Source: Pseudogymnoascus destructans (lineage: Eukaryota > Ascomycota > Leotiomycetes > Thelebolales > Thelebolaceae). From it: a stretch of DNA of 64,000 nucleotides. The notes beneath the pieces were generated by a model. That model ran no database searches. It had not been told where the DNA came from and was given only the letters and a program-made list of their open reading frames with translations. Within the stretch, counting starts at the first letter, position 1; each line of letters begins with the position of its first letter. Made by a program: the position numbers and the translations under genes. This document shows positions 32,203-45,100 of this stretch, piece by piece. The stretch spans positions 496,001 through 560,000 of the forward strand of contig NW_020167542.1 of the NCBI RefSeq assembly GCF_001641265.1. Direction: 5' to 3'.

Positions 32203-32595
32203 TTAGTCTGATTAGGGAAATCGTTGCTCACCAGCGACAACAGAACCCCGGATTGCAAGGACAACCAGGCACTACCCACGACACACGGGCGCAGCCAGCA
32301 ACACCAACAAACTCTTTGTATATGCGGTGCAATATTGTACGTTATTGATGCATAAGTTGTGCGAGTACTTGATTCGAACGAAACGCAATGGATCGGGAAG
32401 TCTGTTTCCCGACGTTATCCCAACCGCGAAGACACTGAGAACAACTGCGCCCATGACAATATTTCACGACAAGCTGGTTTATCCTTAAACCCTTAAGCGC
32501 GTCATAAGACTTGGAAGCCACTTCTGGATATCCAAAAGACGGCGTCCGGCCGTCGGGTGAGGTTGCCTGGGCTCAAGCCCCGCCGGGACTCCACC

Positions 32596-35500
32596 ATGGA
32601 TATCGGCGACTACGGGACAAATGTCGTTTGTACAGTAAGTCCCACATCGCATACTTTTGTTATAGCTACTGACTTTACGGCAGTATGAACTTAACTCGAT
32701 AGCATACTCGTATTTCGAATGCCCTTCTGAAGAAACCTCGGTTTCGACGGGGCTCTACAAGCTTGTCGCAGAGTTGCAGCAAGTCGGAATTCTCGCAGCC
32801 AAAGATAATAAGAAGGCTGGGCTATGGATATTTGAGACTGGGGATAATGCTGAGCCCGCTTCTTCGCCTTCGGGCGGTGCTCAATTGTCAAGTCGCGCCT
32901 CAAATCTAGGCATTGATTTGACATTGAAACACAGCGGCTCATACGACTCCAACGCACTGCTGGAATCATGGAAATCTTTATCGAAGCCTCCGACAAATAC
33001 TATATCAAGTCCTTCGACAGATTCTGGCGAGCCTCTATCACAAAAAGAATCGTTCGAAAAGCACTTCCGAGCTGCCCAAGCAGCAATAATGAACAAGGAA
33101 GCGTCTGTCAACAACTCCCTCATAGGCCTGAATAATGATGACGGCACGCTTAATCCTACACTGAAAGATAGAGCCCGACAATTCCAGCTACTTGCCCAGT
33201 CAAGATTGCGTCTACATATTCACGATTACTTTTTGACGGCCGTGTTTTTATCCTTAGGATATGCACTTTGCCTTGATCACGGATACATCCCTTTAAGCTC
33301 TAGGACGCTGGTTGTGCCGAAATCAAACCTCGGCACTACAGGGCCGCAGACAACCACCCAAAGCAATAACGGAAACGGAGACGATCGCTTGCAGCTTGTT
33401 ACCCTGAGCAGCGATTATACCGGTAGCAAGGTGCTTGTGATTAAGGCGACTCTCACCACATCGACGAGCTACATTGGCTGCGATCTTCCACGCTTTGTGA
33501 AGCATGAAGATGTACCTATTCCTGCTAATGCAACTTTGATCCTTGGCCCTGGAGGATCTACTGGCAATTTCAAGGGCCTAGCGAATAATGGGTTTCAATC
33601 CACCGTTTCAAAATATGCGACAGGTTCAGACGAGACTCAACACTCAGGGAATGAAGGGCAGTCCTCTATGTCTCACCGGTTGAGAAGTCGCTGCTTGGAA
33701 TGGCTTGTGGGCAAAGGGATTAACAAGGAGCGTCTTGAAAATAGTGCCTGGTTTATGGTTGGACTTTACTTGAACCAGCTCACAAACAATCCTAGGCAGG
33801 GATTGTCTGAAGAGCGCGTATTAATTCCATGGCCTTCGTTTCTCTGCTTTCGGCAGACAGATAATACGTTAAGTGCGAATGATGCATTTGGAACGTTGAG
33901 CACGTACGATCCCCTTGGATTTGCGCAGACTTGGTACGCTGGACAACAGGACAGAGAAGCAACAATAATTAGGAGGAAAAAAGAGCGTGACGCAGCAGAA
34001 GCAGTTGCCAAGGTGCAGGCGGACAGTGAAGCTCAAGATTTACATTCTTTGTATTCTCCGCTGGCTTTACGAAGATCTAGCGTGGCTGGGTTGGTTTATC
34101 CAACACCACCGGATGGAGTACAACATACAGTGGGCGCCACTCCCACCTTCGATGAAGCTGTGTCCACCCCTGGCCAGCAAGGCCTGCCGTTATCAACAGA
34201 TGCAAGTAACTCGTTAGTTACGAAAACTGAAGCAGATTCAAATGGGCCTCTGGATATTGCCAGCCACACAGATTTCGATTTTCAAGATACAAGCAACGGT
34301 AACCTGTTTGGCGACGCCGGCGATGATCTCTTCGGCGAAGAAAACGATATTACAGATGCAGATTTCAGCTTTTTCGATGAGCCGGATATATTTCAAGGAA
34401 ATCAAGATGTTGATATGCCTGGTCAGGATAATACTGCTGGAGTGGTCGAAAATGAATTGACCCTTAGTCCAAAGGATGACTTAAATATGGGCGATGTTCC
34501 GGAAATGGCCGATGTCCACATGGGTAATACAGATGAATCACCCGTCGAAGAAAGTCTACCCCCAGACTTACCTTCTGATACCAACCCCGCCCGCCAGATC
34601 GAAATTAAAACCGAGCCGAGCTTGGAAGGTCCAGAGACATCTACGGACGAGCCTAGCCCACCCTTGAAGCCCGAATATGTCTTTGGGCGGCTGTCCACGT
34701 TCGATGTATTCTCGAAGCCTCTTCTGACGAAGCCACAAGAAGACACATCAGCAATTGTACTGGATCCAGCCGGTTCATTTGGTGGCGTTGATTTCAAGGC
34801 GTTATTTGCATCATTGCACCAAAAGTATGGGTCCCATGGACGCTTCATTTATCCGCCTCCTAAAGTCTTACCAAATACGTTACGAGCGAAGTTTCCAACC
34901 ACAGACTACTTTAATCGACGCCGCCGTCGTAAACTGGCCGGTAAATCATCTATTGTGGGAGGCGTCCATACAGGCACAGACCATCGCTTTCTTGTGCCTG
35001 GACAAGCAATCACCTTTGAGCAACCCGCCCAGCGAGGCTCACGTAGCCCCAGTCCATCATCTGATCAAGATGACAGTAGTGATGAGATGGACGGTAGCTT
35101 TACACACAATTCTTCCAGTTTAAAACGGAGACACCAAGTTGAGGATAATAGTGAGAGCAATGATGATGAAGAGATAACCTCATCATTTCAGGAGCTACAA
35201 GTCAACCAGGCTGACGAGACCAATAATGCCACTTTAGACACAGTTTATCCATTTGCCTTGGATTCAGATTTCACCAGATGGTCTGCGGCCATGTTCTTAG
35301 CCTGGCCAAATCCATGGGCAAATGAATATACATTGACGGACGCAGAGTATATTGCTGCAGCGCAAATACTCGGTGATCAGGCAATATCTTATACACTCCG
35401 ATACCCAAACGACGGCAACAGGCATTGTGGCTCACTGGAGGGAAACATTAAGGCGACGTACACTCCTGATCTTATTCGTCAAGATGTTGTACTAGCCGCC

Positions 35501-37258
35501 AAGAAGTATTTCAAGGGTGCTAACCCTCAGACGTTATCAAACTTCCTAGATATGCAAGGCGTTCCACGACAATTGGCTGGCATTAACCGTCTTCCTCCAC
35601 GCCCGATTCCGAGTTCTCAAGGGAGTCAAGGGAGCCAAGGTTCAAGCCCGGCAAAACCCAACCCTATATTTCCATTGCCGTCGCCACATCTTCAATTGCG
35701 GAGATCAGATTCGAGGCTCAGTGTTCTTCCGTCGGCATTGCCGTTTTGGGATGTTCTTGGACTTGCTCCTCGCGGCAATGGCAAACATGTAACGTCACTG
35801 TGCGTGTTTCCTAAAGCCGTAGGCATGGCGGAGAGCGCAGATCTGTTCCTTGAGAATATAAGGAGCGCATACGAGACGAGAAGATTAGGGAGCCACGAGA
35901 GGCTGAATACAGAAGGCTCTGTCAATGGTTTACTCCCCATAGAGCTTGGTGGTCAGGCAACACGATTTGCATCCGACCAGGGCTTGTCTGTTATCCGCGA
36001 AGCCTTGTTCCAAGTCGCCAATCTATTGGCATCTTCATCAGCTGATAGCACCAACTTTGTGGTGTATTTTGTATATGACCCCGAAAGCCCAGACATCTTG
36101 GTTCCAATATGCTCTGCCTTCCATAGCATGTTTGAAGTATACAAAACTGCAATGGCGGGCAAGACGGTATCCAATGAGTTGGTGTTGCAGCTTGTGCCAT
36201 TGAACTTTGTTAGCGCACGCACACATCTCGTCGTCTTACCTCCGACAGATTATACAAGATTGGCCATGGAGGTGTACGATCGCTGCTTCGATTTTCAGGC
36301 TGGGGTTGCATCGCCTTCGGTTGCCATCGAACCTCCCCTGCCACGAACTATTGATTTCAAGTTGACGGCGAATCCATCGGCGTCACTTCTACAAGAAAAC
36401 TCATGTTTGCAAATTGCCTATGCTCAAAGCATAGATTATCGTTGGATCACAGCAGCTTGGTCTGACAACACCGGGAGTGACCAAATGACGGCCTCATATT
36501 GTCTAGGGAGACAAGATGCCCCGTTGACAAGACAGTTCTCCGATATTGCTCATGAGATCTGGGAGACTACGCTCGATATCATAGCGTCTAAGAAGGTTCA
36601 CTGGCGCGTCATAATCGCTAAATGTGGCATTATGGAGGCACAGGACGTACGGTTCTGGAAAGGCTTGTCTGAAACAGAACGGAATGCCCAAATATCTTTA
36701 ACACTCCTTAGCGTTGATACACAGCCAGCACTACAACTTCTACCGCCTGGCCTTTCAATACCAGCTTCGACTTTAGCAGCTCAGTCAACATTCTATACCA
36801 CACCAGTGTCAACTCCTCAACCAGCATCAATACTCTCTCCTGATCAATCAGGCTGTACTCCTACTGCAACCCCAACTGATGGAACGGGCGAACTCAAGAT
36901 TGAGCCTGACGCCACGCTCATCGACCTTACCAACCAAAGCTACGGTGCTGTGCTTGCTCACCGGGTCAACAATTCAAACAGTCCCCTTGAAGTGCGCCCA
37001 ACAGCGATCAGCGGGTACCTTATCAAACGCACCGGAGCGTCCAGTTCCGACGTACCTGCCGTTATGGAGGTGAACATAGTATGGACGGATATAAATCCTC
37101 GGCTCGCCGAGAACCCCCTGAAGGAGATTTTGGCGTGGTATAGTGGCCTAGCGACTTTAGCTAAAGCCAGGGGAATTGTGGATCCAGTTAAGGATACGAG
37201 ACCGTGGCATATAGCAGCTGCGGAGAAGGCTGTTCGATTGCTTTATTTGCTCATGTAG
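32596..37258 (+). CDS. MED13: Mediator complex subunit 13 (Srb9/Ssn2 type)
   Basis: Two exons: 32596-32634 (MDIGDYGTNVVCT) and 32684-37258; 1537 residues. The N-terminal region (YSYFECPSEETSVSTGLYKL) fits the Med13 N domain. The centre is acidic and low-complexity. The C-terminal ~450 residues fit the conserved Med13 C domain: YFVYDPESPDILVP, LQLVPLNFV, IAYAQSIDYRWITAAWSDN, IIAKCGIMEAQDVRFW, and the end PWHIAAAEKAVRLLYLLM. Family knowledge: Med13 links the Cdk8 kinase module to core Mediator and regulates transcription by RNA polymerase II. The short first exon was added because the frame is open upstream of the first internal ATG and a GTAAGT/GCAG intron fits exactly. Confidence 0.93.
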
Positions 37259-37462
37259 CATTGTTTTTTGGGACGGTTGATTATAGGTTGGATGGCGTTA
37301 TTTGTTTATTAATTCGGGAAGGCGAGCATACATAAAAGAAACGTATATATAGCCCATTTAAATATACTAAATCCCATCTATATATCATCTTTATTACGGT
37401 TGATCTATGTGATCTTCTAAATTGTCGATATGAGAACGGTTTTTCTCAGGAACAATGCCATA

Positions 37463-37470
37463 TCACGTGA
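37463..37470. promoter_or_regulatory. TCACGTGA palindrome upstream of the MTA phosphorylase gene
   Basis: It lies 172 bp before the start codon. TCACGTG is the yeast Cbf1 site used with Met4 at methionine genes, so control by sulfur amino acid supply is plausible here but unproven. Confidence 0.45.
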
Positions 37471-37641
37471 TGAGAATGGAGGGGCAGACAAGTTTTGTAG
37501 CTTATCGCGCAAGAGACTGAGGTAAGACTGGACTTTGCGAAAGCGCTGCACAACGTCACAGTGAATTCAGTAGTAGGAGCGGCGCATATCTTCAAGTCAA
37601 AACTTTACCACCGGAATTCACGCCGCCTCCACCACCTCGCC

Positions 37642-38697
37642 ATGTCCGACCTACCAGATTTTGAAAGTAAGACCCCGAATACCCCTCTCCCACCGATGTC
37701 CCTGAAATGTCCCTGATATTAACTCCTCCAAGGCGAAGTCCACATCGCCGTCATCGGCGGCACCGGCCTCCAAAAACTCGAAGGTTACACTCCCATCGCC
37801 TCCCTGGACATCACCACTCCCTGGGGCGCACCTTCCTCTCCCATCACGATCCTCTCCCACAACGGCACCGCCATCGCCTTCCTCTCCCGCCACGGCACCC
37901 ACCACTCCCTCGCCCCTCACGAAGTCCCCAACCGCGCCAACATTGCGGCTCTTCGCTCCCTCGGCGTCCGCTGCGTCATCGCTTTCTCCGCCGTCGGCTC
38001 GCTGCAGGTGGAGATCAAGCCCCGCGACTTCGTCGTCCCGGACCAGGTCATCGATCGCACCAAGGGCGTGCGCCCATTCACATTCTTCGAGGGCGGGATT
38101 GTCGGACACGTCGGGTTTGCGGACCCCTTCGATGAGGAGGTCGCTAAGGTCGTGAGGCGATGCGGACATGCGCTTGAGGGCGAGGGTGTCAGGATGCACG
38201 ATAAGGGCACCATTATTTGCATGGGTAAGTTCTCGGCGCTTCGGTGTCTGAAGCCGTCACCATTTCTGAGTAAGTTTGCTAATGGTATGTAAGAGGGACC
38301 ACAATTCTCTACCCGCGCAGAGTCGAACATGTACCGCGCATGGGGCGGATCCGTCATCAACATGTCCGCCTTGCCCGAGGCCAAGCTGGCTCGCGAGGCC
38401 GAGATGGCATACCAGATGATCTGCATGGCGACCGACTACGACTGCTGGCACAGCAGCGAGGATGTTGATGTTGCGATGGTGATGGGCCACATGGCTGCTA
38501 ACGGCACGAACGCTAGGCACCTTGTCGGCGCTGTTTTAGACGAGCTTTGCAAGCTAGAGAACACGGATGTAGTCAGGGCGAAGCACTGGGAAGGCATGAC
38601 GACTCCGGCTGTGAAATGGATCACAAAGCCCGAGGGGAGAGGAGCAGAGGCCGTGAAGAAGGTCGAGTGGTTATTCCCTGGCATCTTTGATAACTAA
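37642..38697 (+). CDS. S-methyl-5'-thioadenosine phosphorylase
   Basis: Three exons: 37642-37666, 37733-38224 and 38294-38697; 921 bases, 306 residues. Phosphorylase motifs: VIGGTGLQKLEGY near the N terminus, the phosphate-binding SRHGTHHSLAPHEVPNRANI, FSAVGSLQVEIKPRDFV, FEGGIVGHVGFADPF, GPQFSTRAESNMYR (formed across intron 2) and the nucleoside-binding NMSALPEAKLAREAEMAYQM with ATDYDCW. Known role: phosphorolysis of methylthioadenosine to adenine and 5-methylthioribose-1-phosphate in methionine salvage, in the cytosol. Intron 2 acceptor is TATGTAAG at 38293; using the later AG before TCGAACATG would delete the conserved GPQFSTRAE. Convergent with the Not4 region. Confidence 0.95.
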
Positions 38698-39238
38698 AAT
38701 ATACAGTTTGGAGTTCTTAAATAGACATAGCCGGGAATTGGGGATAGATACCTATTAGATAGAGTATGCAATTGGGTTGAATAAGCATCAACTGCTTTTC
38801 ACGGTTTTCACGGGGACAAGATATAGTGGGAAGAGTGAAGGAAGTTTATATTCATGAACCTAAAATCGAAAATACTATCGCCATAAGTTTAGGTGAATAC
38901 CTGGCTATCTTCTCTTCTGGTATCATCATACATCTAAAATGCCGGTCCAACTGATGTGGTATCGCCATGCTATGCTACTAAACACAAGCCGCCCCGCCCC
39001 ATATTATGCCGCTGAAAAAACACCAATCCTACAAGCCACCCTAGAAAGAGCGTCCAAGCCACCCAGCAAAAATCGCTGGCGTAGCCATACGCTTCCATAC
39101 CCATACACATAACACTATCGTACAGACGACAAGCAGCCGCAGTACCTTCACGATCATGATCCTGAGGCACAGCTCCGCAAGTCCGAACAGGACAATGCCC
39201 ATCCTAATAACCCGAACGCCTAAACTCCTTGCGCGCCG
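38698..39238. other. Intergenic between two convergent genes
   Basis: 3' ends of the MTA phosphorylase gene and of the gene on the opposite strand. A 66-codon minus frame (38970-39170) is hydrophobic at its end but not supported as a gene. Confidence 0.5.
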
Positions 39239-41610
39239 TCAATGACCCGCACCCAGCAACAGCCGCCGGTTCTTCTTCAGCAGCTGGTTCAAGCTCTTCT
39301 CGAGCTTCTCCGTCTCCTTCTTCGCGCTCTGCATCGCAGTCTCGCTGTCGGACAGGCTCAGCAGTGTGACATTACCAAGTGGCTGTCCACGGCTGCTCTC
39401 GCGGCCAACGGCGAAATGCGCAGTCATGCTTTCGAGTCCGCTAGCAAGGATGCCATCCTGTCTATTGCCACCGTACGGCCCCTCCTGACCAGATCGGTTC
39501 TCCTGCGATGCCGCATTGTTGCCGCCTTGGCCGCTTCCAGTGCCCCAGTTTGGCCAGGATTGAGTATCGTTTGGACGAAGCATCTCCGTGTCCAGCGCAT
39601 TCGCATTGAGCGCACGCTCAAGTTGAGAGTTCGTCGAAAGCGATGGCAGCACGTACTGGTTGATGTAGCTCAAGGCCTCATCGCGCTGGATCTTGCTAAC
39701 TGGATCAAGGGGAGGGATCGTCAGGCTTCCATCCAAGGGAGGGAAGAAAGCAGGTGGTCCGTTTGGTACAGCCCGGCCTCCAATAAGCGTAAAGCCATTG
39801 CTCGCATTGTGTCTTGCAGGCACAAAAGCTGCTGGGCCTGACTCCTGGAAGATGCGCGACTGAAGTTCCAAGTAACGCTCTTCTTCGGTAGGAGTCAGGT
39901 TACGAACACAATCGCCATTGGGCGTAAGCATGATTCTGTGAGACCCCTGCACAACTTTATGTACTGGCCTGCCGGAAAGCAGCGCCGCACGATCTTCTTC
40001 AGTGATGACCAATTTATGGTCAAGATCCGGCAGATCGCCCTGGAATCCAGCGCGCTGGTTATAGCCCATTGGTGGTCTAAGGACGGCCAGCTTATCTGGC
40101 TGAGGTACCTGCCCATGAGAGAGCAAATCTTGCAGCACTGCCGATGGGGTTGGTACTGGTCTGTCTGAAGTTTCATCTATCGTTTCCACAGTGGGTGCCG
40201 GGGGTTCCTGCACTGCCTCTTCCACTACTTCAGCCTTAGACTCGACAACTGGCTTGGGTGTTGCCTCCACCTCGGGGGCCTTCTGTTTCTTTGAGGCTTC
40301 TGGGCCACCGCTGGCCTTGGTTTCCTTCACTGGCTCCGTCTTTTCTACCTGTTTCGGCGTTGGAGGCCGACTAGGAACAGGTATTGGCGAACCAGCTTTC
40401 GTATTAACCTTTGCCTTCTTTTGCTTCTTCTTCCTGCCCATAATTGGCGCAATTTCTTCGGCCTCAGGGGTCTCCACCACGGCAGTCTCTACCTCGGTTT
40501 TTTCCTTCCCCTTCATAGCCTCGCGGCGTTGCTTCTTCTGCTGGCTCTTCGTGGTGGTTCTCACTGGTGCGGAACCTACCCTAGTTGGCGGTGGAGAGCT
40601 TGGTCGGGACAAGGAAGCCGAAGTAAGGGAAGCAGTGTCTGAAATTATCTCACTGGCCGGGGTTCCAGGCCTCTCGAATCTAGAATTAGAAGAGATGCTA
40701 GCTTGACGACTACCTGAAATAGTTGCAGAATAATTTGAAATTGCGGACAAAGGCTGGGCGGCACTAATGACAGGCGACTCGGTCTTTGTAGGTACAACTC
40801 GGATGGACCTAGGCCCTTTTGGTACCGATGACCCAGACGATGCGGCAGGAGTACTTGGGGGCAGTGGTGGGAATGCAGATGACTGAACAGCCGCATTTGC
40901 TGGTGGCTCTTTGTCGGCTACTTCCTTGGTTGATGGTTGCGCTGGAACAGAGATGTTAAGTATGCCTGGCGTTGACTTTTTGGCGGCGGCCTTAGGGGCA
41001 GGGGTCACAGCTGCAACGTTGCTTGGGGTTGCCAGCGCTTTCTTGCCGGCCGTCATGGCTCGGGGTCCAGAGATAATAGCAACGTCTTTCGCTTTTCCTT
41101 TCTCCAATACTGGAAAGTCTTCCCGGTGAAGCCCTGGAGGTGCCATGAGCTGTGATGACTGAGAAGCAATCGCCTTCGTGAGGCCGGTGTCGTTTGCCAA
41201 TGACTTAACGTCTTCTTTTGCTTGCTCTCTCGCTTCGGTCTTTGAAGCCCCCGGCTTCGGGACAACAACTGCTGGAACCGGGGTAGGTGTGGGTGGAATC
41301 GATACTGTTGAAAGTGGTGTACCAACTCTAGGCACGTGCGTAGCGGCCATGCTTCGAGGTGGTGTGTACTGCGATGGCGCTGGTATGGCTGGAATCCTAG
41401 TCTGTGGTTTGGCCATCGCATCGTCGCGGGTTGGAGAAGGGTGTGCATGGGGCAGATTGAAACCGGGAGGAACTGATGGGGTCGACGTGCGCGAAGGCAT
41501 GGAAAGGCCATGATGGAAAGGGCTTGCGGCAGTTTCCGAAACGCTCTCTGCAACCAGAGCATCCACGGAGTGGGATACATCATCATCCATGGACAAGAGG
41601 TTATCATCTG
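39239..41610 (-). CDS. Low-complexity protein, possible C-terminal part of Not4 or a separate gene
   Basis: One long exon. An acceptor CACTAG at 41614-41611 leads into ADDNLLSMDDDVSHSVDALV. Upstream codons in the same frame look non-coding, so the exon should be spliced to something earlier. Roughly 790 residues, rich in Pro, Ser, Ala and Lys, include SMPSRTSTPSVPPGFNLPHA, a Lys-rich patch (GRKKKQKKAKV), LDHKLVITEEDRAALLSG, and an amphipathic coiled coil at the end (KKETEKLEKSLNQLLKKNRR). The PPGF/PHAHPSP style and the tail resemble long filamentous-fungal Not4 proteins as I recall them. However, the upstream Not4 frame ends in its own stop at 42149. A donor AAG/GTGGGT near 42200 would give the right phase. 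Translation could alternatively start at the internal MDDDVSHS after a 5' UTR intron. Confidence 0.55.
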
Positions 41611-42148
41611 CTAGTGAAATTGTCAGCATAACTCCATACCAAGTGTGAAAGCAATTAAGACGGTAATGGAATGGGTCGAGGTAGACAGGGCGTGCCAGGC
41701 TCTTGACCAATGATCTTGACCAATGCTTATTGTCGATCACGGTGGAACAAAGTTACAATACAGGATCCATCATCGTCTTTGCGTCTCGAATTCTTCTACT
41801 CGAGGCACAGATTTGTGTGAGAAAATTATATTGACAAACCACCCATCCTAGGGCGAGTGTAGGATAGGGGAATTAACGTACATGAAGAATGTCGAGACGT
41901 GACGATGACGAACCCATTGTAGTGCCTTCCCACCGCAATAAACAACGTGCAAAGCCGATGAACTCCACATTGTCAAGCGCATAAAATAATGCTCGACGCC
42001 AAAGAGCTCCCCGCTTCCATGCAAGGGAGGCTATGCTAACACCAAATGATGTGCCATAAAACAAGCTCTTTCCGGGGAAAACGCCATGTGCCGTAGAGGT
42101 AACCGCTAATTAATGGCCCAGCAAAGTAACGCCCCATTGTCCTCCGGA

Positions 42149-44777
42149 TTACCATCCGCCCCTGAATGCTGCGCCATACATCATGCTCTGATTGTACCCA
42201 CCTTGTGCCTGACCCCCAAACAGCCCCTGTCCAACTCCGGCATTGCTCTGTTGCTGGTGAGGCATCCTCGCCTGCAAGATATTTGGGTCCGCAAGATCGA
42301 CTAGACCACCTCCCCCAGAGGAGGAAGTGTTAGCATGTCTGTGCTTCTTTCCCTTCTTCTTCTGCTTTGGACCGAAGTCTTGGAATGCTCCAGGCTGAGG
42401 GCCATAGAGCGTTGCCACGAGGCTAGAAGTCCGGGCTGGAGTGGAGGAGGACGGGTACTGATGAGAAAAAGGAAACATAAACTCACGCTTTCCGGCTTCG
42501 CGGCTCTGTCCTCCGCTCCCTGAGCCAGTACCTCCTCGATTTCTTAACATCTCCCGAATAATATCGTTATTATTCTCTTTTCCAGCTGCCCCAAATGCGG
42601 CACCGCCAAATTGAGATTGTCCGAACATTCCGCTAGGAGGCGTCCCGGTGGATTTAAGTCCCGGTGGTGGCCCTGGCACCGTGGAACCATAAAACTGGTT
42701 CCCTTGCTGAAGCCCCATCATTGATGCTTGTTGTCCTAGTAGCTTTGAGCCTGTGGTAGATTTCGCAGCTGATGCAGAATCACCGCCGAAGTTATATCTG
42801 GACGACTGGCGATTGTGGCCCTGCTGTTGAAACAACGTCGACTGCTGCGAACCCAAAGCACCAATTCCTGGAGGGTACTGGTCTATGAAACCCGATTGTG
42901 GCTGACCAGACTGGCCAGACTTCAACAACAATAGTTGCTGCTGTTGTATTGGTGTCAGGGCACGCCCATTAACTGTGGCTAAATTGCCGATATTGGGCGA
43001 GAAATTTTGGCCTCCAGTACCGCCAAATACACCACTATCTTGAGAGCTGCGTTGTATAGGTTGTTGGGCACTCGGGCGCCTTTGATCATGAAAAGTTTGG
43101 CCTTGGCTGCTCTCTCGGCCATCATCCCTATCTTCGGGCTCTCCGCCTAGTTGCCCACTACCACTTCCAGGCTCCTGTTCCTCTTGGGCTTCGGGTGCCG
43201 ACCTCGTCTCTTCCTGAAGCTCTTGTTCGATGTGCAGCCGGGTTGCTTCATCCTGTTGTTCACGAGCTAAGCGCCGCTTCAGACCTCCATTGTCGTCAAA
43301 CAAAGGCCACCATAGTTGTGAGTCCTCGTCAGTGCTTTCACTGGGGGATTCTGACAATGTTGTAAGATAGTTTATAGATTTCAAAATCTGTGCCAGTACA
43401 GGGTCTGACGGCGCCTGTGGTATCAAGCTTTGTTGGTGAGCTTCGGCCGCCGCGCTATCTTGCGTCTGCGAAATTCGATCTTGTGGCGATTCAGGACTCT
43501 CCTCTTCAAGAACAAGCGCCGGCAGTGATGCCGAAATAGCTGGGCTAGAAGCGGCGGCGCTGGTTGCAAGGCTTCCTCTCCTGCTTAGTTGCCCTCCTTT
43601 CGCCCAGCTTGCAGATGATGGTAGTGCCGATCCATCGCCACTGTCCAACTCGTCTTTGCTTGGGTCGCGCGCCATAACTTGAGATGCCGCTGCAACGGGT
43701 TGTGATTGTTGTATAGGTGCCTGGGCCTGCGCTGCTTGCCGCGCAGCTTGTGCTACAGGGCCAGAAAATGTCAAAGGTCCAGGTAACGGACGCTGCGTAT
43801 TGACGCTATTAATCGTGGATAGGTCTTGTCGAGAATAACTGTCATCATTGTCGCCTGGTTCGTGGAGAAACATGCATTGCTTATTCGTACATATCTCGTT
43901 GCGGAGATAGGCAGAGCAGTATTTCGTCGTTCCGAGTTGAGCTCGTAAAACCCTGTCGCCGTTTTGCGACCCGTTCACAGCGGCTATACATTTCGCTGCG
44001 TCTTCCTTTTTTGCGAAGGTGACGTAGACGCCCAGTGACCCATTATTCGGTGGTGCTTCGCCCTGCTTCGCTTTGCTGACAACTATTTTGACAATAGGTC
44101 CATATTGCCCAAAATGTTTATCGCCACGCAGTGTTTTCAGAAGATCCTGCTCCGGGATTCCGGGGCTGAGACCAACAACGTATACCAAGTTCTTTTGGAC
44201 TACTCGAAGCCCAGCTAAGTGCTTTCGGTTCAGACTTTCCACTTCGCGTTTCTGCGCCTCCTTATGCCGTTGCTCTGCCTTTTTCTTCGCGTTCTTTTGG
44301 GCGTTGGCTTTAAATTGTGCGATCCTAACCAAAGTTCATTAGCCTTCACACCAGAGTTACCAAGTGTCATGCTGATCAACATACTCTTCTTGTGTGACAA
44401 CCTTCCACTCTATTGTCTTCTCATCGTATGGTCTCCTACATGCTGGACACAGACCATTCATGTTGTTTTTGATGTTGTTGAAGCAGAACTGGCAGACCTA
44501 TTTAGAAGGTTAGGAGAAGTAATTCGCTATATGTGTATTCGTAACTAAAGGTTATATCCTTGGGGGACGGGAGGTGGCCAAAATTACATACCTGATATCC
44601 ACAAGGACATGGTCGGAAGTTGCGATCTGACAGATCGAACTCCTCCACACATAATGGGCTTCTCTGTTCGTTAGCAACTATTCAAACTGAAGTTGTAAAA
44701 GGTGCGGTGAAGGCGTACCATGTAAGGTCGTCGTCGTCTATGAAGCTGTCCTGTTGAACTCTACTTGACGATGCCAT
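42149..44777 (-). CDS. NOT4: CCR4-NOT complex E3 ubiquitin ligase subunit Not4
   Basis: Four exons: 44777-44719, 44658-44592, 44497-44385 and 44324-42149; 2415 bases, 804 residues. The RING domain is split over three exons: CPLCVEEFD, then CPCGYQ, then VCQFCFNNIK and GLCPACRRPYDE. It is a C4C4 RING as in Not4. Next come a basic coiled linker (KKKAEQRHKEAQKREVESLNRK), an RRM (NLVYVVGLSPGI, GVYVTFAKKEDAAKCI) and a CCCH finger (YCSAYLRNEICTNKQCMFLH). A long Gln/Ser/Gly-rich tail ends LADPNILQARM...MMYGAAFRGGW. Known role: ubiquitin ligase of CCR4-NOT acting in mRNA decay and ribosome-linked quality control. A GTGAGT/CCAG pair at 42486-42436 (51 bases, in frame) may be an optional intron. Divergent from the complex I gene, with 323 bp between start codons. 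Confidence 0.93.
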
Positions 44778-44996
44778 GATATAAAAGGGTATGTAGTGGA
44801 TGAGTCGGTGTTAATTTCGGGAGGAGATCTTATGGGCAGTCGAATGCCTTCTCAACGCATACAATGCGACGTATAAGAAAAGAAGGGTGGCGTTGGGGGT
44901 GTGGATAACAAAGGATTTGACGTGGTTTGAAAGGTCGCTGGAAGATGCGAACGCGCCTTAAACGACGCTAAATTTCGGTAATTTTCAATATAGTAA

Positions 44997-45004
44997 TCAC
45001 GTGA
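44997..45004. promoter_or_regulatory. TCACGTGA palindrome between Not4 and the complex I gene
   Basis: It lies 97 bp before the complex I start codon and 220 bp before the Not4 start. The same 8-mer as upstream of the MTA phosphorylase gene; a bHLH/Cbf1-type site by sequence. Confidence 0.45.
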
Positions 45005-45100
45005 TCAAGGACCTTCCCGTAGATTCGTGACGTTTGTTGAAGTCGTCAAGAACTACAAGCTACAAATTACGATTGCAGGCCAACCCCTCCATTTCACGTC

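Noticed and set aside
38257..38520. Minus frames over the MTA phosphorylase exons
   Set aside because: Antisense shadows of a conserved enzyme.
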